From: Gammaproteobacteria bacterium
GTDB taxonomy: Bacteria; Pseudomonadota; Gammaproteobacteria; Pseudomonadales; Pseudohongiellaceae
Assembly (NCBI GenBank): GCA_021773355.1
Contig: JAJFKE010000049.1
Coordinates: forward strand, 186,001-250,000
Direction: 5' to 3'
DNA: 64,000 nt
The translations under genes and the position numbers were made by a program. This document shows, in pieces, positions 19,087 to 28,773 of this stretch. Under the pieces are notes generated by a model. It did not search any database, had not been told where the DNA came from, and worked only from the letters and a program-made list of their open reading frames with translations. Every line of letters begins with the position of its first letter. Within the stretch, counting starts at the first letter, position 1.

Positions 19087-19234
19087 ACTGCTTGAGCCTT
19101 CGTACTTTGACTGCTGTGTGGGAAATACTGCCTGATGCCGCTATACTTTCTCTTTTGTCTATTTGCGCATGAATTTGACGGCCGCAATCTTGAACTGTCA
19201 ATTTTCCATATCGAACAAGCAGCTAAGGTAACGA

Positions 19235-20434
19235 ATGACATCAAGCTATTCAACCGACATCGTCATCTTTGGCGGTGGGATCGCGGGCCTATGGCTGCTA
19301 AATCGTTTGCGCGGTGAAGGCTATCGAGCCGTGCTATTGGAATCCAACAAGCTTGGAAGCGGACAGACTTTAGCGTCCCAGGGAATAATTCATGGTGGTT
19401 TGAAGTATGCGCTGAATGGCACGCTTAACGGTGCCGCGAACGTCATATCCGCAATGCCCTCTCGTTGGCGCAGCTGCCTTGCGGGCGAGGCGGATATAGA
19501 CCTTAGAGGTTGCCGGGTACTTAGTGAACACTACTATATGTGGTCAGATTCAGGCATTCGTTCAAAGCTCAAAACCTTCCTTGGCAGCAAAAGCCTCAGC
19601 GGTAGAGTTAATGCCGTTTCGAAGCAGGATTACCCGGATTTTTTCAAACTAGCCAGTGTGGACGGCAAACTCTATGAACTTCCCGATTTTGTACTCGATA
19701 CCGAGTCACTATTGCAAATATTGATAAATAGGCAGAAAGAATATGTATTCACTATCGAATCCGACAGCATTACTTTTGCTCGAGACGAATCAAATAATCT
19801 CAGTTCGGTTTCAGTGAAAGATGGCGAGTCCAGGGTCCGTATAGAAGCACAGCGGTTTATCTTTTGCGCGGGCGAAGGTAATCAAGGTCTCATCGACAAG
19901 GCAGATCTTAAAAAACCAAAGTCTCAGTTACGACCATTGAATATGGTTTATGTGAAGGGAGAAACTCTCCCTTCAGTTTTTGTTCATTGTATAGGCGACA
20001 GTTTTAGCCTTACTCCAAAGTTGACAGTAACCTCTCATACCGACACCCATGGCCGCATTGTGTGGTATCTCGGTGGCGAGATAGCCGAGTCAGGTGTGGG
20101 CAAAGACGATGAAACACAAATTCGAGAGGCGCAGTCCATGCTTACTGCGCTGTTCCCCTGGGTAGATTTACAGGATGCACAGTGGCACTGTTTTGCGGTA
20201 AATAGAGCCGAGGCCAACGTGAATAATAACTATCGGCCGGAAGATGCCTACTTCACCGAAGAAAGTAATGTCCTTGTTGCCTGGCCCACTAAACTAACCC
20301 TCACCCCAAACTTGGCCGATAAGATTAGTGAACATTTTAAAGCGCTGCCCCTGACTCCATCGATTAAACATGAAGAGTCCAGCTTAGCCGATGTATTGAG
20401 TTACGCAGAGTCTGCCACTACACGTTGGGAATGA
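19235..20434 (+). CDS. FAD-dependent oxidoreductase (DAO family)
   Basis: 399 residues. The N-terminal FAD-binding Rossmann motif is IVIFGGGIAGLWLLNRL with the distal acidic LLES; GQTLASQGIIHGGLKYAL is the conserved second segment of this family. Substrate unknown. AAGGTAACG lies before the ATG. The aldo/keto reductase gene follows immediately, so the two are probably one transcript. Upstream, TATACT at 19142-19147 could be a -10 but lacks a good -35. Confidence 0.85.
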   Translation: MTSSYSTDIVIFGGGIAGLWLLNRLRGEGYRAVLLESNKLGSGQTLASQGIIHGGLKYALNGTLNGAANVISAMPSRWRSCLAGEADIDLRGCRVLSEHYYMWSDSGIRSKLKTFLGSKSLSGRVNAVSKQDYPDFFKLASVDGKLYELPDFVLDTESLLQILINRQKEYVFTIESDSITFARDESNNLSSVSVKDGESRVRIEAQRFIFCAGEGNQGLIDKADLKKPKSQLRPLNMVYVKGETLPSVFVHCIGDSFSLTPKLTVTSHTDTHGRIVWYLGGEIAESGVGKDDETQIREAQSMLTALFPWVDLQDAQWHCFAVNRAEANVNNNYRPEDAYFTEESNVLVAWPTKLTLTPNLADKISEHFKALPLTPSIKHEESSLADVLSYAESATTRWE

Positions 20435-20440
20435 TTGTTA

Positions 20441-21238
20441 ATGAGCTTAGCAAAACGAAAACTGGGACAGTCAGGCCTGGAGGTTTCCTGTCTCGGCCTG
20501 GGCACCGTAAAGATCGGGCGCAATCAGGAAGTTAAATATCCAAGCAGCTTTTCATTACCCACGGATAGGGAAGTTACTTCCCTATTGAATCAAGCCAAGC
20601 AGCTAGGCATAAATTTTCTTGATACGGCTCCGGCTTATGGCAGTAGTGAACAAAGGCTAGGCCGACTGCTGCCTGATAGAGATGATTGGATTATTTGCAG
20701 CAAAGTGGGCGAAGAATTTACAAATGGAAAATCTTTTTATGATTTCAGTGCGCAGCATACACGACACAGCATCGAACGAAGTCTGCGAAACATTAAGACA
20801 GATTACCTCGATATTATATTGATTCATTCCGATGGCAGAGATACGCAAATTCTCGAAGCCAGCGATTGCGTTGAGACCTTGCGGCGCATGCAGGAAGAAG
20901 GCTTGATCAAAGCCATTGGCATGTCCACTAAGACTGTTGAGGGTGGCATGAAAGCTGTAGATCTACTCGATATCGTTATGGTGACTTACAATCCGTCCAT
21001 GCTTGATGACGGCCAAGTAATAGATCACGCTCTGGCGCAAAAAAAGGGTGTGTTGATAAAAAAAGTTCTTAATAGTGGGCATGACTATGTGAAGAGCGAA
21101 TCGGCGGCAGACTCAGGTGAAACTCAATTCACGCAAAATAATCTGCAATTTGCCTTGGCTCGAGAAGGTGTGGGCAGTGTGATTGTGGGAACTATTAACC
21201 CAACACACTTGCAGGAAAATGTGCAGGCTGTGCAGTAG
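20441..21238 (+). CDS. aldo/keto reductase
   Basis: NAD(P)H-dependent (beta/alpha)8 reductase of about 265 residues. KLGQSGLEVSCLGLGTVKIG at the N-terminus, FLDTAPAYGSSEQRLG with the catalytic Asp and Tyr, DYLDIILIHSDG and the C-terminal GSVIVGTINPTHLQEN are family marks. A TTG at 20435 directly follows the preceding stop, but the ATG at 20441 is the likelier start. Substrate unknown. Confidence 0.88.
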   Translation: MSLAKRKLGQSGLEVSCLGLGTVKIGRNQEVKYPSSFSLPTDREVTSLLNQAKQLGINFLDTAPAYGSSEQRLGRLLPDRDDWIICSKVGEEFTNGKSFYDFSAQHTRHSIERSLRNIKTDYLDIILIHSDGRDTQILEASDCVETLRRMQEEGLIKAIGMSTKTVEGGMKAVDLLDIVMVTYNPSMLDDGQVIDHALAQKKGVLIKKVLNSGHDYVKSESAADSGETQFTQNNLQFALAREGVGSVIVGTINPTHLQENVQAVQ

Positions 21239-21298
21239 CTCATTAGAGCTTCAGAAAAACCATCCCGCTAATGAACACTTGTTCTATCTTGGTGGCAG

Positions 21299-22729
21299 TT
21301 ATTCGGCAGAATCTTTCATCTTCTCCATGATTGCAGATGTCGAACAATCATCGAGAAACTCCAAAGCCTTCACTTCGCCCCCGTAGGATTTAACATATTC
21401 TCCACCTACAACTTGATCCAGAGAATAGTCGCCACCTTTCACTAGTATGTCAGGCTGTAGGGATTGCAGCAAAGACTCTGGCGTGTCCTCGGAGAAACTA
21501 ACCACCCAGTCCACTGCTTCCAGACCATCTAACACCGTCATCCGCCTTTCCACGGGATTAATTGGGCGACCAGGCCCCTTTAATCTAGCAACCGAATCAT
21601 CACCATTGATTGCCACGACTAATCTATCACCCAGTTTTTTAGCCTCGCTAAGATAGCCCACGTGGCCGGCATGAATTATGTCAAAACAGCCATTGGTAAA
21701 AACGATTTTTTCACCGTGGGCCTTGGCGTCCTGAACCGCTATCTGAAGTTGTTCGGCAGTCATTACGCCATGTCCGGAGTTCTGCTCTGCGAGTATTGCA
21801 CGGCGTAGTTCTGGGCCGCTTATCGCGGCAGTTCCCAGCTTGCCCACAACAAGACCAGCTGCCAGATTTGCAATCGCAGTGGCATCTGCAAGACCATCCC
21901 CTGCTGCAATAGCCGAAGCTAATACGGAGATGACTGTGTCGCCAGCACCGGTCACATCAAACACTTCGCGAGCTCTAGCCGGCAAGTGCAGTTCAGCCGA
22001 GTCTGGACGCAGAAGTGTCATACCGTGCTCGCCGCGGGTAATTAATATTGCTTGCAGGTTAAGGTCCTGCATTAGTTTAAGCCCCTTGCTTACCAGTTCT
22101 TCTTCGTTCGCGCAGGGACCTACCACCGTTTCAAATTCACTGAGGTTTGGCGTTAGCAAAGTCGCACCGCGATACTTTTGAAAATCTACGCCCTTCGGGT
22201 CGACAATAATTGGGATACCCTGTGTCCTGCCCAAATCGATCAAGCTTGGGATATCTTGCAAGGCTCCTTTGCCATAGTCAGAAAGAACCAATACCTGGGC
22301 GCTGGGGAGCAGTGAGGCGGACTTAGCTTGTAAATCACCAATATCTTCTTGGTCGAAGTTATTTTCGAAATCCAGGCGTATTAATTGCTGATGCTGACTA
22401 ATTACTCGCAATTTGGTGATGGTGGGTTTATCCGCTGAGCGCAGGAATTCACAGTAAACACCGGCAGCGGTAAGGCGAGACTCTAAATCCTGAGCATTGT
22501 CGTCTTGCCCCACTACTCCGATCAAAGTCGCGGCTGAACCCAGTGCTGCGATATTCAGTGCCACGTTTCCGGCTCCGCCAGGTCTATCTTCCTGATTACC
22601 CACCCGAACCACCGGCACCGGAGCTTCCGGAGAAATACGGGAGGCCGCGCCATGCCAGTATCTATCAAGCATAACATCGCCGATAACCAACAGTTTGGCC
22701 TGCTGGAAGGGAGGCATCTCAAGTTTCAT
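21299..22729 (-). CDS. hldE: bifunctional heptose-7-phosphate kinase / heptose-1-phosphate adenylyltransferase
   Basis: Makes ADP-heptose for the LPS inner core. 476 residues: a PfkB-type kinase (about 1-320; DRPGGAGNVALNIAALG, DPKG and FDVTGAGDTVIS with the catalytic Asp) and a nucleotidyltransferase (about 345-476; FTNGCFDIIHAGHVGYL). It supplies the donor used by WaaC and WaaF encoded 8-10 kb away. Convergent with the aldo/keto reductase gene; divergent from the LpxL-family gene. Confidence 0.97.
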   Translation of the reverse strand: MKLEMPPFQQAKLLVIGDVMLDRYWHGAASRISPEAPVPVVRVGNQEDRPGGAGNVALNIAALGSAATLIGVVGQDDNAQDLESRLTAAGVYCEFLRSADKPTITKLRVISQHQQLIRLDFENNFDQEDIGDLQAKSASLLPSAQVLVLSDYGKGALQDIPSLIDLGRTQGIPIIVDPKGVDFQKYRGATLLTPNLSEFETVVGPCANEEELVSKGLKLMQDLNLQAILITRGEHGMTLLRPDSAELHLPARAREVFDVTGAGDTVISVLASAIAAGDGLADATAIANLAAGLVVGKLGTAAISGPELRRAILAEQNSGHGVMTAEQLQIAVQDAKAHGEKIVFTNGCFDIIHAGHVGYLSEAKKLGDRLVVAINGDDSVARLKGPGRPINPVERRMTVLDGLEAVDWVVSFSEDTPESLLQSLQPDILVKGGDYSLDQVVGGEYVKSYGGEVKALEFLDDCSTSAIMEKMKDSAE

Positions 22730-23042
22730 CTAGAGTTTCCTGTTGTCGATATCTGAATATTTACTGCAAAAGCTGGCGGCAGATCATATCACATGGAAGG
22801 GGCACTGGAAGATAGGCGAACCAGGCGTGAATTTTGCAATTTCTTAATAAAAGTGGGGAAGTTTCTCTAATATTTACACTAAAACTCTGCCCAGGTGGGG
22901 TGCCTACATAGATTTGTAGTTTTTTACAGGCGGCTTCTGACAAACTGCTGTTAATTCCGGGCTTCTGCTACAATTCGCTCCAGACAACGCGATTAACCCA
23001 TTATTCTTCCAGAATTCTCTCTGGCGCTAGCTGGCATACTTT
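22730..23042. other. divergent intergenic region between hldE and the lpxL-like gene
   Basis: A 313-bp gap with no convincing gene on either strand; the short frames it contains lack coding character. Its only interpretable element is an extended -10 promoter facing the lpxL-like gene. The hldE promoter must also be here but I could not place it. Confidence 0.6.
22966..22974 (+). promoter_or_regulatory. extended -10 promoter for the lpxL-like gene
   Basis: TGC-TACAAT is an extended -10 element 68 bp before the GTG start. The -35 region is poor, as is usual when a TGn extension is present. Confidence 0.4.
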
Positions 23043-23972
23043 GTGGCCGAAGACTCTCAAATAAGAACACCGTTAAGCCAATTTATAGCACCTCGCTATT
23101 GGCCTACCTGGATAGGACTGGGCATGATGTGGACTGTCGCCCATTTACCCTACGCGCTGCAGATTCGAATCGGCCAAGCTCTTGGCTTATTAAGCTACTA
23201 CTTTGCTAGATCAAGACGGCACATCTGCGAGGTCAATCTGCGCCTTTGTTTTCCTGAACTCTCGGCGAAACAGCAGAGGAAATTGGTTAGGAAAACCTTT
23301 CTTTCGAATGGTATAGGCCTTATTGAAGTAGCGATTTCATGGTACCGAGATCCGGAAGATTATCGCTCCAGAACCACCGTAACAGGCTTAGAGAACTTGC
23401 AAGCCGCTATTGCCCGGGGCAAGGGAGTGCTGTTGCTATGTGCACATTTTTCGACGCTGGAATTCGGTGGATTTCTGTTTAACCTGGTTGGGGATATGGA
23501 TATAACCTATCGCCCGAACAAGAACCCGCTATTTCAAGCTGCCATGTTCAATGGCCGCATTCGTCATTTTCGCCATGTGTATGATCGCAAGGATGTACGC
23601 GGGGCTATACGAAGCCTGAAGTCTGGCAGAATTCTGTGGTATGCCCCTGATCAAGACTACGGAGCAAAACACTCCGTGTTTGTTCCATTTTTTGGAAATC
23701 AGGCAGCGACTATTACCGCCACAAGCAGATTTGCGAAAGTGAATAATTCAGCCGTGCTTTTTTACAGCCATTATCGTAATGGAGACAACTCGGGGTATCA
23801 TCTGGAATTCAGCCCTCCCCTGCAAGGCTTCCCCAGTGGTAACGAAGAAGCAGACGCTATTACAACAAATCAACTGGTGGAGCAGGCAATACTCAAGCAA
23901 CCCGATCAGTATCTTTGGTTGCATAAGCGGTTCAAGACACAGGCAGAAGGCCAGTCTGCTAGACCCTATTAG
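23043..23972 (+). CDS. LpxL/HtrB-family lipid A acyltransferase
   Basis: An inner-membrane enzyme expected to transfer a secondary acyl chain from acyl-ACP to Kdo2-lipid A. 309 residues, GTG start. One N-terminal membrane segment (about 20-40). Canonical catalytic HxxxxE: H135 to E140 in CAHFSTLE; then ITYRPNKNP, WYAPDQDYG, SVFVPFFG and YLWLHKRFK, all typical. Whether it is the lauroyl, myristoyl or palmitoleoyl transferase cannot be told from sequence. The membrane protein gene follows 33 bp downstream on the same strand. Confidence 0.9.
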   Translation: MAEDSQIRTPLSQFIAPRYWPTWIGLGMMWTVAHLPYALQIRIGQALGLLSYYFARSRRHICEVNLRLCFPELSAKQQRKLVRKTFLSNGIGLIEVAISWYRDPEDYRSRTTVTGLENLQAAIARGKGVLLLCAHFSTLEFGGFLFNLVGDMDITYRPNKNPLFQAAMFNGRIRHFRHVYDRKDVRGAIRSLKSGRILWYAPDQDYGAKHSVFVPFFGNQAATITATSRFAKVNNSAVLFYSHYRNGDNSGYHLEFSPPLQGFPSGNEEADAITTNQLVEQAILKQPDQYLWLHKRFKTQAEGQSARPY

Positions 23973-24005
23973 GGTTTATAAATTGATCAGTAGAAAAGTT
24001 AAAAA

Positions 24006-25508
24006 ATGATGAATAGCAACTGGCTACAAGCTGACATTAGATGGGTCGCGGTTCTCGCCAGCCTTCTACTATCTATCTCCACAGTATTTTTTCAAGATAT
24101 TCCTAATGCAGATGCTTATACCTATGTACGCACTGCAGAGATATTTCTCAACGAAGGTATCGCTGCCGCCTACCAACATTATTCCTGGGCTACTTATTCG
24201 ATCTTGATCGCAGTAGTGTCCTGGCTTGGCATCGATTTATTTTCCGCCGGCTTACTGGTCAATGCATTGTTCTACGCAATTCTCGTCTTCGCTTTCATAA
24301 GCATCATGCAAGAAATAAACGACACAAGGCCCCTACTCATTCTTTCTGCTATCTGTATTTTAGTTTACCCGCAATTGAATGAGTATCGCGGGATGATAGT
24401 TCGCGATATAGGGTTCTGGGGCCTCTCCATGTTCGCATTTTGGCAGTATCTGTTATATGCCAAGACTCAATTGAACAAACATGCGTTCATTTTTAGCTGC
24501 ACTCTGTTACTCGCGGCTTCATTCCGTGCAGAAGCACTTGTCTATTTGATTGTCATGCCATTCGCCCTGTTACTCGACACTCGCTATAAGGGGCAGCTGC
24601 GCAGAACGCTATTCTTCAGGCTTATTGGAATCTTGTTATCTATGGCAGTGCTGTTACTCATCTTTCTCTTATTAATGGGATTGGATATAGCTCGCTTGCT
24701 AGTTGAGTTTGTTTCCATTTATGAGCCCTTTATCGGCAGCAGGTTTTTCCTTCTCGAGGAAGAGAGGGTATTACTGGGTACTTTGCTATTCAATGAGTAT
24801 GCTGCAACATTCTCCCGCGAGTATATTGAGATTTACTTAGTGGCCGGAATGTTATCGATTCTATTAGCCAATCTAGTTAATGCAATGGGGGGGCCATATC
24901 TAATCGTACTGGCGACAGGTTTCTTTAAAAAACAACTTAGGCTCGAACGCCATATTGCTGTTCCTGTGATTATTTGTCTGACTGTAAATTTTCTAATACT
25001 TTTCAGTTTTCTTTTCATCACTCGTTACTTATCCAGTCGCTATGCAATGTTGCTTTGCCTGTTACTTACACTGTTAGTTCCATTGATTATTTTCCATATT
25101 TACAATACGACCAAAGTCTCCCACTTGAAAAATATGCAAGTTCTGATTGGGATATTTCTTACATATTGCGCAATCGATTCTTTTTATAGTTTTGGTGAAT
25201 CAAAAACCTATGTATCTGATTCCATCGAGTGGATAGCACAGAATACAGATGTTTCGTCGAAATTAGTTACCAATAACCATGCCATTGCCTATTTCAGCGG
25301 CAAGGTAGAGAATTATGATCAAGTGCAGAGGAATTTTACTACTGAGGAAATACTGTCAACTAATGTGGGTGATACTATAGCCGCCGAGATGACACCTCTA
25401 ACAAAGCAAATTTTAGATCTGGAATCTGTAGCAGGCAAGTTAGAGTATCTGGCGGCATTTCCAGATGAAGAAAATAGACGTATAGCCCTATTTAGACGAG
25501 TAGAGTAG
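24006..25508 (+). CDS. polytopic membrane protein, GT-C glycosyltransferase-like
   Basis: 500 residues with about ten hydrophobic segments and a soluble C-terminal stretch (about 410-500). An Asp in the first periplasmic loop (FFQDIPNADAYTYVRTAE, near residue 30) and the overall topology resemble GT-C/ArnT-PMT-like glycosyltransferases that use polyprenyl-linked sugars; no family can be named with confidence. Placement between an LpxL-like gene and the core-LPS operon supports a role in LPS decoration. Convergent with the carbamoyltransferase gene (50-bp gap). Confidence 0.55.
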   Translation: MMNSNWLQADIRWVAVLASLLLSISTVFFQDIPNADAYTYVRTAEIFLNEGIAAAYQHYSWATYSILIAVVSWLGIDLFSAGLLVNALFYAILVFAFISIMQEINDTRPLLILSAICILVYPQLNEYRGMIVRDIGFWGLSMFAFWQYLLYAKTQLNKHAFIFSCTLLLAASFRAEALVYLIVMPFALLLDTRYKGQLRRTLFFRLIGILLSMAVLLLIFLLLMGLDIARLLVEFVSIYEPFIGSRFFLLEEERVLLGTLLFNEYAATFSREYIEIYLVAGMLSILLANLVNAMGGPYLIVLATGFFKKQLRLERHIAVPVIICLTVNFLILFSFLFITRYLSSRYAMLLCLLLTLLVPLIIFHIYNTTKVSHLKNMQVLIGIFLTYCAIDSFYSFGESKTYVSDSIEWIAQNTDVSSKLVTNNHAIAYFSGKVENYDQVQRNFTTEEILSTNVGDTIAAEMTPLTKQILDLESVAGKLEYLAAFPDEENRRIALFRRVE

Positions 25509-25558
25509 ACAATACTTTGCCTATACTGTGGATGAGATCATCTGATTATTTCCAGCGC

Positions 25559-27307
25559 TTACCAGGTTTCTGTTTGTTCGCGCCTGGTAACAAGTACATC
25601 TTCCATTATCAAATAATCAAGGTCCGTGCCTAGAAACATATTAACAGCATCTTCCGGCGAACAGACCAAAGCCTCTCCTGGCCGATTTAGGCTGGCATTA
25701 ATGAGAATGCCATGTCCTGTTTCTTGCTGAAATCCCACTAATAAGCGGTGTAGATCTGGATTACTGTCCACGTCAACGATCTGGGCTTCAGTACTGCCAT
25801 CCACATGTACAATCGCCGGATATTTTTCGGCCCAAGCGGTGCTGGCCATCACAGCCATACACATGTATTTATCCTGTTGCTCATTCGGGATAAATTCTGC
25901 GGCGAGACTAGCAAGCACACAGGCGGAATATGGCTGCCAGGGCTCGCGAAATTTGACCTGGTGATTAATTTTGTCCGCCACCTCTGGATGGTTTGGATTC
26001 GCCAGAATACTCCTATTTCCCAACGCTCTGGCTCCAAACTCCATACGACCCCTGAACCAAGCCAGCAGATGACCTCCGGCAAGAATTTTGGCCGCTTTTT
26101 CAAAAGGGCCTTCCAACACTTCCCAAAGCGGCTTCTCGCGATGAGACTTACAAGCATCAATGCATTGCGCGCTGCTATAGGAAGGGCCATGAAACATATC
26201 TTGTACAGGTTTGATTTTCGTGCCGGATTTTCTGATAGCGAAGCTGGCCGCGCCAATTGCTGCACCAGAATCACCACAGGCAGGATGTACTACTAATTCT
26301 TTTACCTGAGGTAAATTGGCGAGGCGTTGGTTTAATCGAATATTCATGCACCCGGTGCCCGCAATCGCGAGGCGGCCTGATTCTTCGAGAATATCTGCCA
26401 GGTAGTGCTCTACCAATTCGGCGGCGAGATCCTCATACAGTTTTTGTATTGCCGCGGCATAGTGAACGTAGGGATCGTCTACAAGTTGGCCAACGCGCCT
26501 CGGGCCTAACATATCCACTAACTTCTGACTAAAATAGTGACCTTTTGATTTCGCTCTGTAGCGGCGTAATCCAACTGTACCAATTAGAGTGTTATCTACT
26601 TTAAATTTCTTGCCATTGAATTTCGCAAGTGGAGACAAGTCATACTTCGAAGCGTCTCCGAAGGGAGCGATACCCATTACCTTGATTTCACCATCAAGAT
26701 TTTCAAAGCCAAGATAATCTGTCAATGCAGCATACATCCCACTAAGTGAATCGGGGTTGTAAAACTCCTTAATCTTTACTATTTTCCCGTTTTCCCCATA
26801 TCCAAGGAAAATATTCGAGTATTCACCCTTTGAGTCGTTGCAAAATATTGCCGTTTTACCGTCCTGTTCGTTCAAGTGGTAGCAACTACTAGCATGAGCC
26901 AGCTGATGCTCGACAGGGACAATCTTAATATTATTGGGAGGTATGTGAAGCTTCTCCAACAAATCATTTAATATACCCAGATAACGTCGGTAGCGGCGAT
27001 TTCCATTCAACAGACCATCGACAGCACGGTCCGGAGCGTACCAATGTCGGTACGCATAGTGCCAACGTGCCTTATTGAATAGCGAAATTGGAGCATAGGG
27101 AATAGCCACTTGATCTATCTCGCTGGGATTAATCCTGGCGATTTGCATGCAACGCCTGGCAGAGAGGTAGGGCACTTCACCATGGGCGTGCTTCCGCCTT
27201 AACAGGCGCTCTTCCTCAACAGCCGCCATCAGCTCGCCATCTACAAACAAAGCCGCTGCGGGGTCATATCCGATTGCACCTGATAAACCTAATGTGATGG
27301 TAGCCAT
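25559..27307 (-). CDS. NodU/CmcH-family carbamoyltransferase, likely LPS core
   Basis: 582 residues. The N-terminal Kae1-like domain has HQLAHASSCYHLNE (metal ligands H134 and H138) and GISGAIG-like start (LGLSGAIGYDPAAAL); the C-terminal domain has FGARALGNRSILANP, QPYSACVL and INASLNRPGEALV. The family transfers carbamoyl from carbamoyl-phosphate via carbamoyl-AMP to hydroxyl groups of sugars. As last gene of the waaF-waaC-waaG-waaP run it probably carbamoylates a core heptose, as known chemically for Pseudomonas aeruginosa core. Gap to the upstream kinase gene is 13 bp. Confidence 0.88.
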   Translation of the reverse strand: MATITLGLSGAIGYDPAAALFVDGELMAAVEEERLLRRKHAHGEVPYLSARRCMQIARINPSEIDQVAIPYAPISLFNKARWHYAYRHWYAPDRAVDGLLNGNRRYRRYLGILNDLLEKLHIPPNNIKIVPVEHQLAHASSCYHLNEQDGKTAIFCNDSKGEYSNIFLGYGENGKIVKIKEFYNPDSLSGMYAALTDYLGFENLDGEIKVMGIAPFGDASKYDLSPLAKFNGKKFKVDNTLIGTVGLRRYRAKSKGHYFSQKLVDMLGPRRVGQLVDDPYVHYAAAIQKLYEDLAAELVEHYLADILEESGRLAIAGTGCMNIRLNQRLANLPQVKELVVHPACGDSGAAIGAASFAIRKSGTKIKPVQDMFHGPSYSSAQCIDACKSHREKPLWEVLEGPFEKAAKILAGGHLLAWFRGRMEFGARALGNRSILANPNHPEVADKINHQVKFREPWQPYSACVLASLAAEFIPNEQQDKYMCMAVMASTAWAEKYPAIVHVDGSTEAQIVDVDSNPDLHRLLVGFQQETGHGILINASLNRPGEALVCSPEDAVNMFLGTDLDYLIMEDVLVTRREQTETW

Positions 27308-27320
27308 AACCTAAACCAAT

Positions 27321-28769
27321 CTAGTAATTTTTTACTTCTTGTAACAATTGTTCCGCCCCTGGCTCCAGGGAAGTACCCAACCAGTTCTTTTGAAATCTTC
27401 TCAAATCTTTAGCAAACTTCTCTGTAAATATTCTTGCAGACTTATTGCGAACCATTGCATCAAGGTCCAACACGTACAACTGCTTCTCTTTTATTATAAA
27501 ATTCGTTGCCTTCATGTCTCCATGACTAATGCGATAGTCAAATAGTATTCGAAATAATCTACGGAACATTGCAATAAGCTCATCCTTGCTTCCTATGTCT
27601 TCGTCATGTTTTCCCCAGGAGATGGCAAGATCATCCGCTTCTACAAATTCGCAAAGGAAATAGGCTTTTTTTCGAAAAAACCATAACACCCTCTGCTCAA
27701 GATATAGATAGGGATGCGCTGTCGCTACCCCTAACATTTCCAGAACAGAGGCATTGCGCCAGGAATTGTGGGCGCGGCTGGGTCTAAAACCCCGGGAGAG
27801 TCCGTGCCAGAAACCCTTGATATTGTATCGTTTCAACACAAATTCTTGGTCGTCAATTTGCACCACCGCAACGGTGGAAGAGTTTCCATCTTTCAGCAAT
27901 CGTTTGCTTTCGATAAAACTATCCGGATCGGCGATAAAGCGTTTCAATTCAGAAGAATGGATTGATCTATCGTAGATATAAAGGACGCTTGAACTCTGTT
28001 CACAGCGATGAGCCGTAGTTGAACGGCTTAACTTGCGCTCGTATGTCTCCAGGCGCTTTTTTCTGGCCTCAATAATTCTGGCGGAGAACCCCTTATAGTC
28101 ATCGTCGCTAAGCGATGAATTATACTTCCTGTATTGCTTAACAAGGGTTTCCCATTTTTCATCGAGAGTTACGGGAAACTGAGCGATGAACATGGCGAAA
28201 TTGTTGAGGCTGATACCGACATCTAATGGCACATCTTTTTCCTTGATCTCTCCACCATCCAAAACATACACCGTACTCGATGACAACATAAAATTGTCTA
28301 AATGAATATCTCTTTGCCAGAGTCCGGCTTGATGACATAGAGCCACACTCTTAATTGCCAACTCGAGCACCTCAGCCTTCTCTTCTTCGCTCTTTGCTTC
28401 ATCAAATAAGGTGGTTAAACTCACCCCCTGGCGCAAGTACTCTATGACAAGCAGTCCAGCCTTATTATCGGTAGTGGTTGTTTGCAACAATAGATTTGGA
28501 GTGGGAATTTTTGCCTGCCGGAGCAGGTTTATGCCAGCAATATCTCTCAACATGACTCGCTTCCAGCGACTGTTGTGAAAGAATAGTTTTACTATCACCG
28601 CGCGGTTTTTCCATTGAGATAGAGCGACCAATCTTTTACCGGGGATTATACGCAGCACCGAATCGATCTTCATCTCTACATCGCCGCTTTCGTCAGCCAC
28701 AGCTATACTGAAGGGCGTGGGGATATGCCGACCCATCGCAATTAGATCTGTGGCAGAAAGTACGGTCAT
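27321..28769 (-). CDS. tandem InaA/WaaP-type kinase protein (two kinase domains)
   Basis: 482 residues, about twice the length of one LPS kinase. Two catalytic loops are visible: WQRDIHLDNF (D154, N159) with metal-site DGG at 171-173, and SHGDMKATNF (D418, N423) with DLD at 435-437. A candidate ATP lysine for domain one is K61 (VIVKLFF), and for domain two the Lys in FVLKRYN. Both look intact, so both may be active. It lies 4 bp after waaP and before the carbamoyltransferase gene, so core phosphorylation is the likely role. Confidence 0.8.
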   Translation of the reverse strand: MTVLSATDLIAMGRHIPTPFSIAVADESGDVEMKIDSVLRIIPGKRLVALSQWKNRAVIVKLFFHNSRWKRVMLRDIAGINLLRQAKIPTPNLLLQTTTTDNKAGLLVIEYLRQGVSLTTLFDEAKSEEEKAEVLELAIKSVALCHQAGLWQRDIHLDNFMLSSSTVYVLDGGEIKEKDVPLDVGISLNNFAMFIAQFPVTLDEKWETLVKQYRKYNSSLSDDDYKGFSARIIEARKKRLETYERKLSRSTTAHRCEQSSSVLYIYDRSIHSSELKRFIADPDSFIESKRLLKDGNSSTVAVVQIDDQEFVLKRYNIKGFWHGLSRGFRPSRAHNSWRNASVLEMLGVATAHPYLYLEQRVLWFFRKKAYFLCEFVEADDLAISWGKHDEDIGSKDELIAMFRRLFRILFDYRISHGDMKATNFIIKEKQLYVLDLDAMVRNKSARIFTEKFAKDLRRFQKNWLGTSLEPGAEQLLQEVKNY

Positions 28770-28773
28770 AAGA

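Noticed and set aside
21241..21274. Inverted repeat CATTAG/CTAATG between the convergent aldo/keto reductase and hldE genes
   Set aside because: Six-bp arms with a long loop and no T-run; not a credible terminator.
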